64,000 nucleotides of DNA from Lactiplantibacillus daoliensis (GCF_005405005.1 NZ_BJDH01000002.1:248001-312000), one strand, 5' to 3'. Positions 17,243 through 26,711 are shown, counted from the first letter of the stretch. Notes: generated from the letters alone by a model not told the origin. Program-made: numbers and translations.

Positions 17243-18364
17243 CTATTTTGCCGCAACCGCCAGTGCTTGTTCTAAATCAGCTTGCAAATCGAGTGCATTT
17301 TCAATCCCTGTGGATAATCGTAATAAATTCGCCGTGATTCCCTTAGCTTGCCGATCTTCCTCGGACAAGTCCGCATGCGTCTGAACCGCTGGCACCGTCA
17401 CTAAACTCTCGACACCGCCCAGACTTTCCGCAAAGGACACAATTTTCAAAGCGCGGAGAAACTTATCCACACTGACCCCCGCCGCCAAGTAAAAACTAAT
17501 CATCCCACCCCGACCTGGATACAACACTTTTTCCACATGTGGATTACTCGTCAACACGCGGACTAATGCTTGTGCATTCGCCTCATGTTGATGCATCCGT
17601 AGTGGTAACGTCTTCAAGCTCCGTAGCAACAACCAGGCATCAATCGGATCCAATACTGCGCCGGTCGTGACGAGGTTAAATTCAAGTTGATCGGCATCAC
17701 TTTGAGCTTTAGCAACCACAACTCCTGCCAGGATGTCATTGTGTCCAGCTAAATATTTTGTGGCTGAATGAATCACAATGTCCGCGCCTAAATCTAGCGG
17801 CTTCTGGATCAACGGCGTATAAAATGTGTTATCCACAATCAATTTAATGCCATGCGCCTGCGTTATTTTAGCGGTTGCGGCAATATCAATTACTTTCATC
17901 GTTGGGTTCGATGGCGTTTCAAGCCACAGTGCGACCGTCTTATCATCGATTTCATTGATCAATTGCTGCTGATCCTGCCCATCCCAAACAGAAAAGTTTA
18001 AATGATAATGATCATGTAATAAATCGAAGAAACGATATGAGCCACCGTACAAATCATCTGAAATGATAATCCGATCCCCACTGTTAAAAAGTGTAAAGAC
18101 CAATTGAATGGCAGACATCCCAGAAGTCAACGCAAAAGCCGCGACCCCATGTTCCATTTCTGCTAACGTTTTTTCTAAAATACATCGGGTTGGTTGGGCC
18201 TCACGTGGATAGTCAAAACCAGTTGATTGTCCCAGGCCAGCGTGACGATAGGCGGTCGAGAGGTAAATCGGCGCGGAAATTGCTCCAGTCTTGGCATCAT
18301 CCGTCCGGTTACCAGCTTGTGCTAAAAGTGTTTCAATATGTAGGTCATTTTTATTCGTTGTCAT
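17243..18364 (-). CDS. Cystathionine gamma-synthase/lyase family PLP enzyme (373 aa)
   Basis: Cys/Met-metabolism PLP fold (type I). The PLP lysine is K203 in [22 protein letters not shown] near residue 80 binds the cofactor phosphate; LETPSNPT near 150 and the final LLRLSTGIE are family signatures. Members act as cystathionine gamma-synthase, gamma-lyase or beta-lyase, and sequence alone does not separate these. A T-box leader upstream ties expression to an amino-acid starvation signal. The ATG at 18364 follows AAAGAAAGAAG, a weak site. Confidence 0.88.
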   Translation of the reverse strand: MTTNKNDLHIETLLAQAGNRTDDAKTGAISAPIYLSTAYRHAGLGQSTGFDYPREAQPTRCILEKTLAEMEHGVAAFALTSGMSAIQLVFTLFNSGDRIIISDDLYGGSYRFFDLLHDHYHLNFSVWDGQDQQQLINEIDDKTVALWLETPSNPTMKVIDIAATAKITQAHGIKLIVDNTFYTPLIQKPLDLGADIVIHSATKYLAGHNDILAGVVVAKAQSDADQLEFNLVTTGAVLDPIDAWLLLRSLKTLPLRMHQHEANAQALVRVLTSNPHVEKVLYPGRGGMISFYLAAGVSVDKFLRALKIVSFAESLGGVESLVTVPAVQTHADLSEEDRQAKGITANLLRLSTGIENALDLQADLEQALAVAAK

Positions 18365-18582
18365 TAGTCAACGCTTCTTTCTTTGATTACTATTTTTAGT
18401 GAAGGTTTGTGTCAGTTGATGCTTGTGATTAAGTTGTTGATAAGCGTGTGCTATTTGTCATGAATCGGTGGGTATGAGTTACCGGCCTTTAATCAATTAA
18501 CTCAACTGAAATGTGTTCGACCTGAGTACATCTGGCAGTTAGGTTTTGCTCGAAAAAATATCGGAATTCACAGGTTGAGCAC

Positions 18583-18845
18583 AAAAAAGTCCCCCATCCA
18601 GTTACGGACGAGGGACGCATTGGCGCGGTACCACCCAAGTTTATTAGCCGGTCACCCAGCTAAACTTATCGAGTTATGTCTAACTCACTGGGATATCGGC
18701 CAGTCCCGCCAGTAGAGCCTCACAACCACTACTAGGCATTCCGAGTTCATCTTCATCACTGCACAGATCACCGCTTTTCAGTTGGCACGGTTTCCTGTTG
18801 ATCTGGTTCATGATTACTCTTCTCATCAACATGTGCTTTAATTGT
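18583..18845 (-). promoter_or_regulatory. T-box leader upstream of the cystathionine synthase/lyase gene
   Basis: Minus strand: AACTTGGGTGGTACCGCG (T-box core, 18624-18642) is preceded by a long stem I region and followed by terminator GTCCCTCGTCC/GATGGGGGAC with TTTTTT at 18583-18616. ATG codons sit in the segment expected for the specifier loop (about 18735-18755), which suggests methionine, but I could not fix the loop. Promoter TTGACG (18876-18881), 18 bases, TAAGAT (18852-18857). About 220 bases separate terminator and gene start. Confidence 0.85.
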
Positions 18846-18903
18846 ATTTTAATCTTACTCTAATCACAGTTAATTCGTCAAGCCGTTGCCCATGGCATTA
18901 TTG

Positions 18904-19319
18904 AAAACATCACAACTAAAGTTGGCTCACCTAAATTTAGCGCTCCGTCAGTCAAAATCGGTGTGCTGTGAGGGACGGCGCCAGCCACAGTACGGTCTGA
19001 CCCCTCAATTCCGAGCCGATAAACCCGTCTTTGAATTGCCCCGCGAGATTAGTCAGCCAAGAACGCCGACTAATTTCGCCGACACTGCACACCGATTTTG
19101 ACTGACTCCGCTAAGCGCAAATAACTACTGACATAGCGGGAGGTTGTTGCTGATATCATCGGACGTGCAGGTGGCGTTTGACCGGCATTTTTGCCGGTCT
19201 TACACCACGGACGGTCCGGGAAATTTGCGGTTTTGGCAAAGTTTCTGGGCAAGGTTCAAGACGTTTCTCAGGCTTGAACCGGTCCCTCGTCCGCATGTTT
19301 TCAGCAACAACCGGAAGCA
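18904..19319 (+). mobile_element. MITE-like palindromic element, copy D (both ends lost)
   Basis: Modules 1 and 2 are complete (arms near 18935-18967, 19080-19115, 19140-19166 and 19288-19312), but the left terminal repeat is degraded and the right end stops after CCGGAAGC. A stretch of about 25 bases between ACATCACAA and CTAAAG is missing compared with copy E. The sequence CACAACTAAA occurs at 18911-18920 and again at 19321-19330, probably marking a recombination event. Confidence 0.8.
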
Positions 19320-19328
19320 ACACAACTA

Positions 19329-19377
19329 AAAATAGCCACCAATCAAGACCTGAACCAGCCTGATTAGTGACTATTTA
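19329..19377 (-). terminator. Intrinsic terminator of the 76-aa gene
   Basis: AATAGTCACTAATCA pairs with TGATTGGTGGCTATT (G-T pairs allowed) on the minus strand, with T following. Confidence 0.75.
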
Positions 19378-19378
19378 A

Positions 19379-19609
19379 TTAACTAACTAACCTAAGCTGA
19401 TCCGCCAGTCGGGCTAATTCAACTTGTATTTCTTGCACGGCAATTGCTTGTCTAGTGACTGACAAGGTTGCTAACCGCTCTGTGAGTAACCGTTGTTGAG
19501 CCAACAAGTAGGCTTGCCGACCAACGCCACTAACAGCGGCGACCACCATTGCTTCGCGGTCACACCCTGACATTAATTTAATCCGACCACAGACTGTTCG
19601 ACAACTCAT
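19379..19609 (-). CDS. Small protein of unknown function under a MerR-type promoter (76 aa)
   Basis: Not recognised. Cys-containing N-terminus (MSCRTVCGRIKLMSGC), then a long amphipathic helix (residues 20-74) with regularly spaced Leu/Ala. GGTGAG lies at good distance before the ATG, and a MerR-type promoter plus a terminator frame it, so I take it as a real gene. Three cysteines within 16 residues could bind metal or react with electrophiles; inference only. Confidence 0.6.
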   Translation of the reverse strand: MSCRTVCGRIKLMSGCDREAMVVAAVSGVGRQAYLLAQQRLLTERLATLSVTRQAIAVQEIQVELARLADQLRLVS

Positions 19610-19638
19610 TGACTCACCCTTTCTGATTCGATAAGGTT

Positions 19639-19669
19639 AGTTTACCCCTTTCGACCAACACTAAGGCAA
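19639..19669 (-). promoter_or_regulatory. MerR-type promoter of the 76-aa gene
   Basis: Minus strand -35 TTGCCT (19664-19669), 19-base spacer, -10 TAAACT (19639-19644). Imperfect dyad CCTTAGTGTTGGTCGAAAGG spans the spacer. Confidence 0.7.
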
Positions 19670-19685
19670 GTCCTTTTTGAAAATT

Positions 19686-20960
19686 TTAAGCTTGTTGTCG
19701 ATGAGTCGTCAAAAAGTAGAACGGTACCGCAATGACTAAACACCCCAGTCCCATAATCAACTGAAAACCAGTGGCTTTAGATAAGAGCCACAAGCTGACA
19801 ATGACCGCAATCACAGGTAAAACGGGACCAAACGGCACGCGGAAATTAGCGCCAGTTTGGGTCTTTCGCCGCCGGAAAACCAAGACGGCCAAAATCGTTG
19901 GAATATATTGTGCAAAACGTGACACGACCGAAATGGCTGCCAACGTTTGAAAGGTCCCTGAAATCGCTAATGGATAGGCAATTAAGAACGAAATTACCAT
20001 GGCCACTGCTGGCACGTTGTGGCGATTCCGATAACCAACTACCTTGGGCATGACACCATTGTCCGCCATCGACGAACCAATCCGCGGCAAGTAGAAGGAT
20101 TGAGCAGTTGCGACACCTAGAATTGAAATAATAGTCCCTACTGCCACAATCGTTTTACCAACTGGCCCAAGAATCTTTTCAAAACCATCCTGAATTGGTG
20201 CGGTACTGCCGGCTAAGCTGCCACCCAGAACCCCGATTGAAACCACTTGAATAGCAATATATAACACAGCTACCACTGCCAAAACAACCATAATTGCCAT
20301 TGGAATCGTTCGTTGTGGATTGTGGAATTCCTGCGCCGCAATTGCAATCGCCTCAAACCCCGTAAACGCATAAAAGATCAAAATTGCAGCGGAACCAAAC
20401 GAATTAGCAAAATTGGCGTTAGTCACTACAAACGGCGTGAAATGCGCACCATTAATGAAAAATACGCCAATTACAACGAATAAGACCAGCGGCAATAATT
20501 TAGCAACGGTCACAATATTATTGACTACTTTAGTCAAGGTCACACCAGCCACATTGATCAGCGTCAAGCCACCTAGCAACACTAGGATGGTGAGATCTTT
20601 CCAAATAGCTTGTTGTAAAACGGGAAAAATCGCACTCAACGCGGTCGTAAAGGCGTTAGCCATCGTTGCCCATGCAATAATACTGATTGCCCAAACACTA
20701 AACCCGACCTCATAACCGATAAAATCACCAAAGGCTTCTTTCGCGTACAAATACGGGCCACCATTACTTTTGAAATACGTTGCGTCTTCTGCATAACACA
20801 AGGCAATTGAAACAATTAGCAACATATCAAAGATAAAAACTAGAATACTAGCTGGCCCCATCAAGGCTTCCGCCTGACCAGGTAACAGAAAAATACCAGA
20901 ACCAATAATTGAATTAATCCCTAACAAAATCACACTTAACATGCCAAACTTCGACTTCAA
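19686..20960 (-). CDS. APC-family amino acid permease (424 aa)
   Basis: Twelve hydrophobic segments; the first contains the APC signature GINSIIGSGIFLLPG. Imports or exchanges amino acids across the membrane; specificity unreadable. The TTG at 20960 (MKSKFGML) is favoured because AAAGGTG lies 10 bases upstream. An in-frame GTG at 20984 is possible. It follows the 233-aa unknown gene closely and probably shares its MerR-type promoter. Confidence 0.88.
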   Translation of the reverse strand: MKSKFGMLSVILLGINSIIGSGIFLLPGQAEALMGPASILVFIFDMLLIVSIALCYAEDATYFKSNGGPYLYAKEAFGDFIGYEVGFSVWAISIIAWATMANAFTTALSAIFPVLQQAIWKDLTILVLLGGLTLINVAGVTLTKVVNNIVTVAKLLPLVLFVVIGVFFINGAHFTPFVVTNANFANSFGSAAILIFYAFTGFEAIAIAAQEFHNPQRTIPMAIMVVLAVVAVLYIAIQVVSIGVLGGSLAGSTAPIQDGFEKILGPVGKTIVAVGTIISILGVATAQSFYLPRIGSSMADNGVMPKVVGYRNRHNVPAVAMVISFLIAYPLAISGTFQTLAAISVVSRFAQYIPTILAVLVFRRRKTQTGANFRVPFGPVLPVIAVIVSLWLLSKATGFQLIMGLGCLVIAVPFYFLTTHRQQA

Positions 20961-21002
20961 ACCAAGTTCACACCTTTCTCTCACACTTTTATTACTTTAC
21001 CC

Positions 21003-21704
21003 TTAATCAATCACACGTTCAAGATACGCGGCCCGAATCAATCGATAGGCAACTGGACTCTCAAGTCTGGTCAACTTAAAATTGGGCTGTTCAACTTGAC
21101 TCAACCAGTGAGCATCGTTAGCTAACTGCCAGCCATAAGATTGTCCACTGACACAACAATAATCTAGTTCATCGGCTTGCGTCAGTAAATGTTGCAACAA
21201 CGTTTTCAATGGTTTGCTGGTCACGACCAATTGTAAATCGGTCACTTGCGCTGCCATTAGCCAACAGCGTGCTTGGTCGGTCACGCCCCGTAGTTGTTGA
21301 GCCATTGCCTGCGCCAGGTTCATCGGCGGCGTCTTTAACGTCAGCACCGTTAGACTTAGCAAAGCGGCGGCTGTGTTGATTAACGCTTGATGACTCAGGC
21401 TCGCCAAGTAACCGACCAAATACCATTGCCGTTGTAGCTTAGGCGGCATCGACTGGTTGGATTCGGCCATCACCTGGGGCATCTTTTCAAGTAATTTGGC
21501 ATACGGCGTGTGATCAATCCGCATCATCAACTCGTCTAACGAAAGTTGTGAATAGATCTCACTCTCATCAGTTGCTGAATTCCAACTTAATAAATCCACA
21601 TGGTCTGTTGTTTTAAGTTGTGCCACGACCATTTGATCGTCTGTTGACCAAGCGATAGTTGGTTCAAAGTCGTGCCCTGCTAGTTGAATTGAATATTGCC
21701 ACAC
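21003..21704 (-). CDS. Protein of unknown function, first gene of the permease operon (233 aa)
   Basis: Not recognised. Soluble, Gln/Leu-rich, with a beta-rich N-terminus (WQYSIQLAGHDFEPTIAW) and helical centre. No signal peptide. The start is a GTG at 21704 behind GGAGG; a longer frame to 21767 would overlap the -35 box. Directly upstream of the APC permease under a MerR-type promoter. Confidence 0.65.
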   Translation of the reverse strand: MWQYSIQLAGHDFEPTIAWSTDDQMVVAQLKTTDHVDLLSWNSATDESEIYSQLSLDELMMRIDHTPYAKLLEKMPQVMAESNQSMPPKLQRQWYLVGYLASLSHQALINTAAALLSLTVLTLKTPPMNLAQAMAQQLRGVTDQARCWLMAAQVTDLQLVVTSKPLKTLLQHLLTQADELDYCCVSGQSYGWQLANDAHWLSQVEQPNFKLTRLESPVAYRLIRAAYLERVID

Positions 21705-21736
21705 GCCGATTCCTCCTTCACTTGATTGATAGCTGT

Positions 21737-21767
21737 AGCTTACCACCTTAGGACTACTAGAAGGCAA
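21737..21767 (-). promoter_or_regulatory. MerR-type promoter of the unknown/permease operon
   Basis: Minus strand -35 TTGCCT (21762-21767), 19 bases, -10 TAAGCT (21737-21742). Spacer dyad CTTCTAGTAGTCCTAAGG. Confidence 0.72.
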
Positions 21768-21912
21768 GCCATAGCCCTAACTTTTTTCAACCTTATCTTC
21801 GACTCACTGTAACGAAATGGAAATGTTGTCCTTTTACATAACACTTGCGAACTGTGTCAAATCGGGGTAAGATAAGCTTTAATCATAGTCACTATTTCAG
21901 GAGGGGTTACAG

Positions 21913-22347
21913 TTGTCCTATACCATTCAAGAAGTCGCCAAAAAGATGGCCATTTCAACCTACAGCATTCGCTATTACCATGACCACGGCATGCTACCTT
22001 TTGTAAAGCGTGATGCCAATAACAATCGAGTCTTCGAAGACACTGATTTAGAATGGCTTCACCTCATCGTCTGCCTTCGTCAAACAGGAATGCCCGTTGA
22101 ACGCATTCAACATTATTTGGAACTCGTTCAAGAGGGCGAAAGTACCGTTCCTGAACGCTACGAAATGATGAAAGCACAACAGTCACGAACACTTGACGAA
22201 ATCAACGATCTACAAAATCATTTGAAAACAATCAACATTAAAGTCGACCACTACGCTGATGTCCTGATTCACCATAAGCCTGATAGCTTTGTACCGTCCA
22301 ACATTCCTGAAGCTGAAGAACACGATGTTTATCAAGAAAATCAATAA
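21913..22347 (+). CDS. MerR-family transcriptional regulator (144 aa)
   Basis: MerR HTH at residues 1-70 (YTIQEVAKKMAISTYSIRYYHDHGMLPFV), then a long dimerisation helix (75-120) and a short acidic tail without a large effector domain. Starts at TTG 21913 behind AGGAGGGG. Its own promoter appears normal: TTGCGA, 17 bases, TAAGAT. Divergent from a gene with a MerR-type promoter, which it may activate. No Cys signature of metal-sensing MerR proteins. Confidence 0.9.
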   Translation: MSYTIQEVAKKMAISTYSIRYYHDHGMLPFVKRDANNNRVFEDTDLEWLHLIVCLRQTGMPVERIQHYLELVQEGESTVPERYEMMKAQQSRTLDEINDLQNHLKTINIKVDHYADVLIHHKPDSFVPSNIPEAEEHDVYQENQ

Positions 22348-22354
22348 TTTTCAG

Positions 22355-22397
22355 TAAAAATCCGTTAACCATGTAATCATAGGTTAACGGACTTTTT
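22355..22397. terminator. Bidirectional terminator between merR and the antiporter gene
   Basis: AAAATCCGTTAACC and GGTTAACGGACTTTTTT form a 12-bp stem with a 13-base loop. Confidence 0.88.
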
Positions 22398-23975
22398 TTA
22401 CACTTCTGTTTGATTAGCCGGATCTAAAACTAGTGATTCTGCAAGTAAGATTTCGCTATATAGCTCATAAATACATTTAGATGCAATTTGATGTGTCAAT
22501 GCCAACTCATATAAATATTGTCGTTCCGCATCAAAAGCCTGCATTAAGGCACGCCGTTCCTGTAGCGCTTCATCACCAGTAAAAATTTCCGGTTGCCAAC
22601 TGCTTTGACGCCATTGTCGCAAAAAGCTTCGTAAGCGTGTTTGACGTAATTGATCCCGCAAATCATAAGTCACGCTGGCTTCAACTGCCGGTGTTAATGT
22701 CAACTGTGTCAATTGGTGCAGTCCTGCCGCCACCATTTCCGCTCGCATCTTGGTTAACTTTGCTCGCGGTACCGCTTGATTGGCCGGAAGCATGTGCGGT
22801 AGTAAAACTGTCGGAACCAACATGCTTAAAATGATGACAACCGTTTCGACCAATAAGACCAGTTGATTATCAGCTGCCGTTAAGACCGATATTGACAATG
22901 CTAAGGCTAAAGTGACGGTGCCATGTACACCGCCAAGCGCAAAAATCAACGCATCGCGTGACATAAATTTAACCGCCAGTCCATGAATGTAGCGACCGAC
23001 TAGTCCTAAGCTATAAACTAACAGCCCTATCCAGAGCCAATGACCAGTCGTCGGGGCTGCGTGATAACCCGTCACAATTCGAGCTAATAAAATACCCAGA
23101 ATCACAAAAACAAAGCTGTTTAAAATTTCCGAACCAAGGTTAATTAACTGAACGGATAAATGAAATTGTCTTGGCTCCGAGAAACGACTCCGCTGTGCTT
23201 CCCCGTTATAAACTAATCCTGCGCTGACTACCGCAATAATTCCAGACATTGCCATGGCTTCGGCCAATAAGTAAATCACGATTGGCGTCATCAGATAAAT
23301 AATAATCTGTGACGATGCCAAGTTCCAGCGAGAGCGCAATAGCGCCTGGCGACAAATCATCAGAACAAAGGCAATTGCGGCACCAAAGACCAAACCGCCC
23401 CCGGCTGACCACAAGAAAGCGACTAGATTTTTCCCCAAAGCCAACTGACCACTGGTATACCACAACACGCCGGCCTGCAAAATGATCAGACCAGTGGCAT
23501 CATTGAATAACGCCTCCAAGCGCAATAACGAACCAACCTGCGCTGGGAGCTTACGACCACCAGTTACCGAATCCAGTGCGGTTGCATCCGTTGGCACACT
23601 AATTGCTGCCATAATTAACGCTAATGGCCACACAATCCCGCCAATCACATGGACGGCTAATCCAACTACGATTGCAAGTGCCACCGCCATTGAACCCGCT
23701 GTTTCTAAAATCAATAGACGTTTCTTCCGAACCATTAACACTCGCGTATTTTGGCCCTCAAAAAATAATAAGGGCGCAATAATTGCTGTCATAAAAATTT
23801 CATTATTAAAGGACAAGATGGTGGCATTCGTTATCGGTACTAACCCAACCAAGAGCCCCATTAATAAGTTGATATATGTTGGTGCAATTTTTTTGAATCC
23901 TTGTGCTAATAAATTACTAACTGCTACCGCAATTAAAATCATCAACGTCGACGAATAAATCGTAGTTGTCAACAT
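22398..23975 (-). CDS. Na+/H+ antiporter, CPA1 family (525 aa)
   Basis: About twelve transmembrane segments over residues 1-400. Ion-site candidates are D in SVPTDATALDSV near 130 and the nearby acidic LFNDATGL near 160, the ND pair conserved in NhaP/NHE-type proteins. A 120-residue cytoplasmic tail follows. It exchanges Na+ (or K+) for H+. The ATG at 23975 is chosen because AGGTGGGG precedes it; an in-frame GTG lies at 23981. Monocistronic. Confidence 0.9.
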   Translation of the reverse strand: MLTTTIYSSTLMILIAVAVSNLLAQGFKKIAPTYINLLMGLLVGLVPITNATILSFNNEIFMTAIIAPLLFFEGQNTRVLMVRKKRLLILETAGSMAVALAIVVGLAVHVIGGIVWPLALIMAAISVPTDATALDSVTGGRKLPAQVGSLLRLEALFNDATGLIILQAGVLWYTSGQLALGKNLVAFLWSAGGGLVFGAAIAFVLMICRQALLRSRWNLASSQIIIYLMTPIVIYLLAEAMAMSGIIAVVSAGLVYNGEAQRSRFSEPRQFHLSVQLINLGSEILNSFVFVILGILLARIVTGYHAAPTTGHWLWIGLLVYSLGLVGRYIHGLAVKFMSRDALIFALGGVHGTVTLALALSISVLTAADNQLVLLVETVVIILSMLVPTVLLPHMLPANQAVPRAKLTKMRAEMVAAGLHQLTQLTLTPAVEASVTYDLRDQLRQTRLRSFLRQWRQSSWQPEIFTGDEALQERRALMQAFDAERQYLYELALTHQIASKCIYELYSEILLAESLVLDPANQTEV

Positions 23976-24052
23976 GTCCACCCCACCTAATCAGAATACT
24001 AATTTGATTATACCCGCTTAATTGATAAAGTACCCAGCAATTTGCCTCATAG

Positions 24053-24085
24053 AAAAAGCACGCTAGTCAATTACACGCGTGCTTA
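24053..24085 (-). terminator. Intrinsic terminator of the NAD(P)-binding gene at 24095
   Basis: Minus strand AAGCACGCGTGT...AGCGTGCTTTTTC. Confidence 0.8.
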
Positions 24086-24094
24086 AAACAACCT

Positions 24095-24694
24095 TTATTC
24101 TGGCCGATTAATGCCAACACTAGCTTTAATATACGCATCACTATCAATTGCTTGCATCACCAGATCTGCAATTGCGCGCCGCGAAACATTGTGTCCGCCA
24201 AACGGTTCACCTTTTTGTGTAACTTCATAATCAGCCGAGCCATTGTCAAACCAGCCTGGGCGAACAATTGTATAATCCAGATCTGAGGCCTCAATCACAT
24301 CCGCTGCAGCCCGGTAGCCACGTAACATTGGATTACTTTCAAGATTGCCATCAGCGCCCAAACTTGCTGGAATTTCATTGTAAATTCCCATTGATGTGAT
24401 AAAAATCAGCCGTTTAACTTGTGCTTGCGCCATAGCGGCCATAATACTTTCAGCCATTACTTTTAAATTACCACTCAACGCAGCAAATACGGCATCTTGG
24501 CCGGCCATCGCCGCAGCCAGCTCGCCCACATTCGTCACATCACCTTGGATAACTGTTTCACGTGCACTATTTGCATCAATACGATTGGCATGTCGGGCAA
24601 ATAACGTTAGTTGATCATTACTATTCGCTAACAAACATTTCCGCGTTGTTGACCCAACTGAGCCAGTAGCGCCAATAATCAAAACTTTTTTCAT
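24095..24694 (-). CDS. NAD(P)-binding atypical SDR / NmrA-like oxidoreductase (199 aa)
   Basis: Rossmann dinucleotide motif IIGATGSVGSTT at residues 6-17, RH basic pair near 34-36 suggesting NADPH, and YTIVRPGWFDNG near 152 instead of an SDR YxxxK pair. These short SDRs act as NAD(P)H sensors or quinone reductases. Two paralogues lie in this window (37363-38001 and 41233-41886). It has its own MerR-type promoter. Confidence 0.87.
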   Translation of the reverse strand: MKKVLIIGATGSVGSTTRKCLLANSNDQLTLFARHANRIDANSARETVIQGDVTNVGELAAAMAGQDAVFAALSGNLKVMAESIMAAMAQAQVKRLIFITSMGIYNEIPASLGADGNLESNPMLRGYRAAADVIEASDLDYTIVRPGWFDNGSADYEVTQKGEPFGGHNVSRRAIADLVMQAIDSDAYIKASVGINRPE

Positions 24695-24728
24695 TTTTAA
24701 TAACCTCTTTTATTTAATTGACAGTGTT

Positions 24729-24760
24729 ACTATAACGCCTTGCCATTAGTGCAAAGCCAA
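24729..24760 (-). promoter_or_regulatory. MerR-type promoter of the NAD(P)-binding gene
   Basis: Minus strand -35 TTGGCT (24755-24760), then a 19-20 base spacer to TTATAGT. Dyad CTTTGC...GCAAGG lies in the spacer, similar to the sites before 25128, 26542 and 41886. Confidence 0.65.
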
Positions 24761-24765
24761 TTTTT

Positions 24766-25128
24766 TTAATACGTGGTCACCACCGCGGCCATAATTTGTA
24801 ATTGACCAGATGTTCGCTGAATTGGCAAAACTGTTTTTAATGGCCAAACATGGCGGGCACTCCCATGAATCGAGGCAGTCACTCGACTTTTCCCAGTCAC
24901 TTGCCAACCAGTTGACGTTTCTTCAACAGTAATTTGATCCGCTTGTGAGTCGAAGTAAGCCATTTGTCCTTGTTTGATTTCAGTGAGCCATTCTGCTCGT
25001 GGTTGAACATAACCCGTCATATGTGTCAGCGTAAATTGCGGCGCTAATAGTTGGTCAAGTCGCTCAACATCTGCTGCAACCATCGCACGATTATAATTTC
25101 GATACAACTCAATTAGATCATTTTTCAT
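24766..25128 (-). CDS. SnoaL-like / NTF2-fold protein (120 aa)
   Basis: Small alpha+beta barrel: N-terminal helix pair IELYRNYNRAMVAADVERLDQLL followed by strands LAPQFTLTHMTGY, as in SnoaL/NTF2-like proteins (ketosteroid isomerase fold). Catalytic role unknown. The ATG at 25128 sits behind AGGTGAT; an in-frame GTG at 25137 is less likely. Single gene with a MerR-type promoter. Confidence 0.8.
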   Translation of the reverse strand: MKNDLIELYRNYNRAMVAADVERLDQLLAPQFTLTHMTGYVQPRAEWLTEIKQGQMAYFDSQADQITVEETSTGWQVTGKSRVTASIHGSARHVWPLKTVLPIQRTSGQLQIMAAVVTTY

Positions 25129-25162
25129 AATTATCACCTGAATTATTCTTTAAGTTAAACTC

Positions 25163-25193
25163 AGTCTACACGGTTGCAGTAACTGCAAGGCAA
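25163..25193 (-). promoter_or_regulatory. MerR-type promoter of the SnoaL-like gene
   Basis: Minus strand -35 TTGCCT (25188-25193), 19 bases, -10 TAGACT (25163-25168). Perfect dyad TTGCAG-TTA-CTGCAA in the spacer region. Confidence 0.78.
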
Positions 25194-25204
25194 GACTTTA
25201 ATCA

Positions 25205-26542
25205 TTATTTTCTTTCACCTGGTAAAATCAGGAAAACTGCTGCTAATAAAGCCAGCAACAATAATCCGGAACCTGTCAGAATGGCCTGTTGAAATCCAGC
25301 TACCTGACTGTGTGCCATATTTTGAACTGCGACCAAGATGGCTAATCCGACCGAGCCACCGATTTGATGCATCACATTGACCACCCCGGAAGCTGCCCCG
25401 GCATCACGCCCCTGCGTATGAGCTACCCCGGCTGCAGTAAATGGACTTAGCGATAAGCCTTGTCCAACACCAATCACAGCCATTGGTAAGGCAATTCCCA
25501 ACCAATAGCCAAGTTCTGGCGTAAAGAAACTCAGCCAAAACATTCCAATCAACGTTAACCCAATACCGACAATCAGTAACCAACCGTTACCCCATTTAGC
25601 AGTCAAACGCGCCACCTGCAAGGCGACAATAAAATTAACAATCGTTAGCGGGAAAAAGGCAATTCCCGCCATCAGGGCACTAAAGCCTAGTTGATTCTGC
25701 ATTAACTGTGGTGTAATAAACCAAAAACCGAGCATTGATCCGAGGTATAAAAACCGACCAAGATACGCACCCAAACGTTCACGATCCGCAAATAATCGTA
25801 AAGGCATGATCGGTTGTGTCGTTTGCCGTTCTTGAAAAATAAATCCGGTCAACATCACGATGGCTAAAATTACAGCTGGTAATTTTGCCCAAGTTCCGAC
25901 AATACTGTAAACTAAAGCACTCATCCCAATCAATGATGTAATCGTCCCGACCCAGTCGAGTTTACCGCCATTCTGACCACGATCAGCCTTTAAATGCCGC
26001 ATCGCTAAGTAGAACATCCAAATACTAATTGGCACATTAATGAAGAAGCCAACGCGCCAAGTTAATAAACTAGCAAAGACACCGCCAATGACCAGGCTAA
26101 CACTTGCCCCAATACCAGCCATCGCACCATAATAAGCAATGGCCCGAACGCGGGCAGGACCTTCATAAGTATCCATCAAAATAGCTAGCGTTGTAGGGGC
26201 TAAGATTGCTGACCCAATGCCTTGAAATGCGCGTGCCACAATAATCATCGGTGCGTTAACCGCTAACCCAACAATTAGGGAACCGAGGCCAAAAATGGTC
26301 AACCCAATTTCAAAAATCCGACGCCGGCCAAATAAGTCTCCGGCACGGCCACCAAGCAGCAAAAAGCCCCCAAAGGTTAACGAATAGGCACTGCTGACCC
26401 AAGAAAGTGTCTGCTGATTCAATTGCAACTCTTGGGCAATTTTCACGGTTCCCGTAAAGATAATCGAATTATCCAGTAAAATCATAAAATAACTGAATAG
26501 AATAATTAATAGAATCCAGTCAAAGCGTTTATTTTTTGTCAT
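25205..26542 (-). CDS. MFS efflux transporter, DHA2-like (445 aa)
   Basis: Twelve to fourteen hydrophobic segments; motif A GGRAGDLFGRRRIFEIG after TM2 and motif C-like GIGASVSLVIGGVFAS in TM5 identify a proton-driven drug exporter. The D of FMILLDNSII in TM1 is typical of DHA2 pumps. The ATG at 26542 follows AAGGAG. The MerR-type promoter directly upstream suggests induction by a toxic compound. Confidence 0.9.
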   Translation of the reverse strand: MTKNKRFDWILLIILFSYFMILLDNSIIFTGTVKIAQELQLNQQTLSWVSSAYSLTFGGFLLLGGRAGDLFGRRRIFEIGLTIFGLGSLIVGLAVNAPMIIVARAFQGIGSAILAPTTLAILMDTYEGPARVRAIAYYGAMAGIGASVSLVIGGVFASLLTWRVGFFINVPISIWMFYLAMRHLKADRGQNGGKLDWVGTITSLIGMSALVYSIVGTWAKLPAVILAIVMLTGFIFQERQTTQPIMPLRLFADRERLGAYLGRFLYLGSMLGFWFITPQLMQNQLGFSALMAGIAFFPLTIVNFIVALQVARLTAKWGNGWLLIVGIGLTLIGMFWLSFFTPELGYWLGIALPMAVIGVGQGLSLSPFTAAGVAHTQGRDAGAASGVVNVMHQIGGSVGLAILVAVQNMAHSQVAGFQQAILTGSGLLLLALLAAVFLILPGERK

Positions 26543-26574
26543 GTTGTGCTCCTTGTCTTTTAGTGAATAAATGC

Positions 26575-26605
26575 AGTTTAGACCCTTGAAGCTACTGCAA
26601 GGCAA
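26575..26605 (-). promoter_or_regulatory. MerR-type promoter of the MFS efflux gene
   Basis: Minus strand -35 TTGCCT (26600-26605), 19 bases, -10 TAAACT (26575-26580). Spacer dyad CCTTGCAGTAGCTTCAAGG. Confidence 0.78.
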
Positions 26606-26711
26606 GCAAAAAATTAAACTTTTTTCTGAAAATATGTCGATACCAAGCTGATGCCAATTCTGACAAGATACCAGCCTTGTTTAACTTATTTTCCTAAAAG
26701 TTCTTTAACGA

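Noticed and set aside
18911-19330. CACAACTAAA direct repeat as target duplication of copy D
   Set aside because: It overlaps internal element sequence on the left and neither terminal repeat is present, so it more likely reflects a recombination or deletion.
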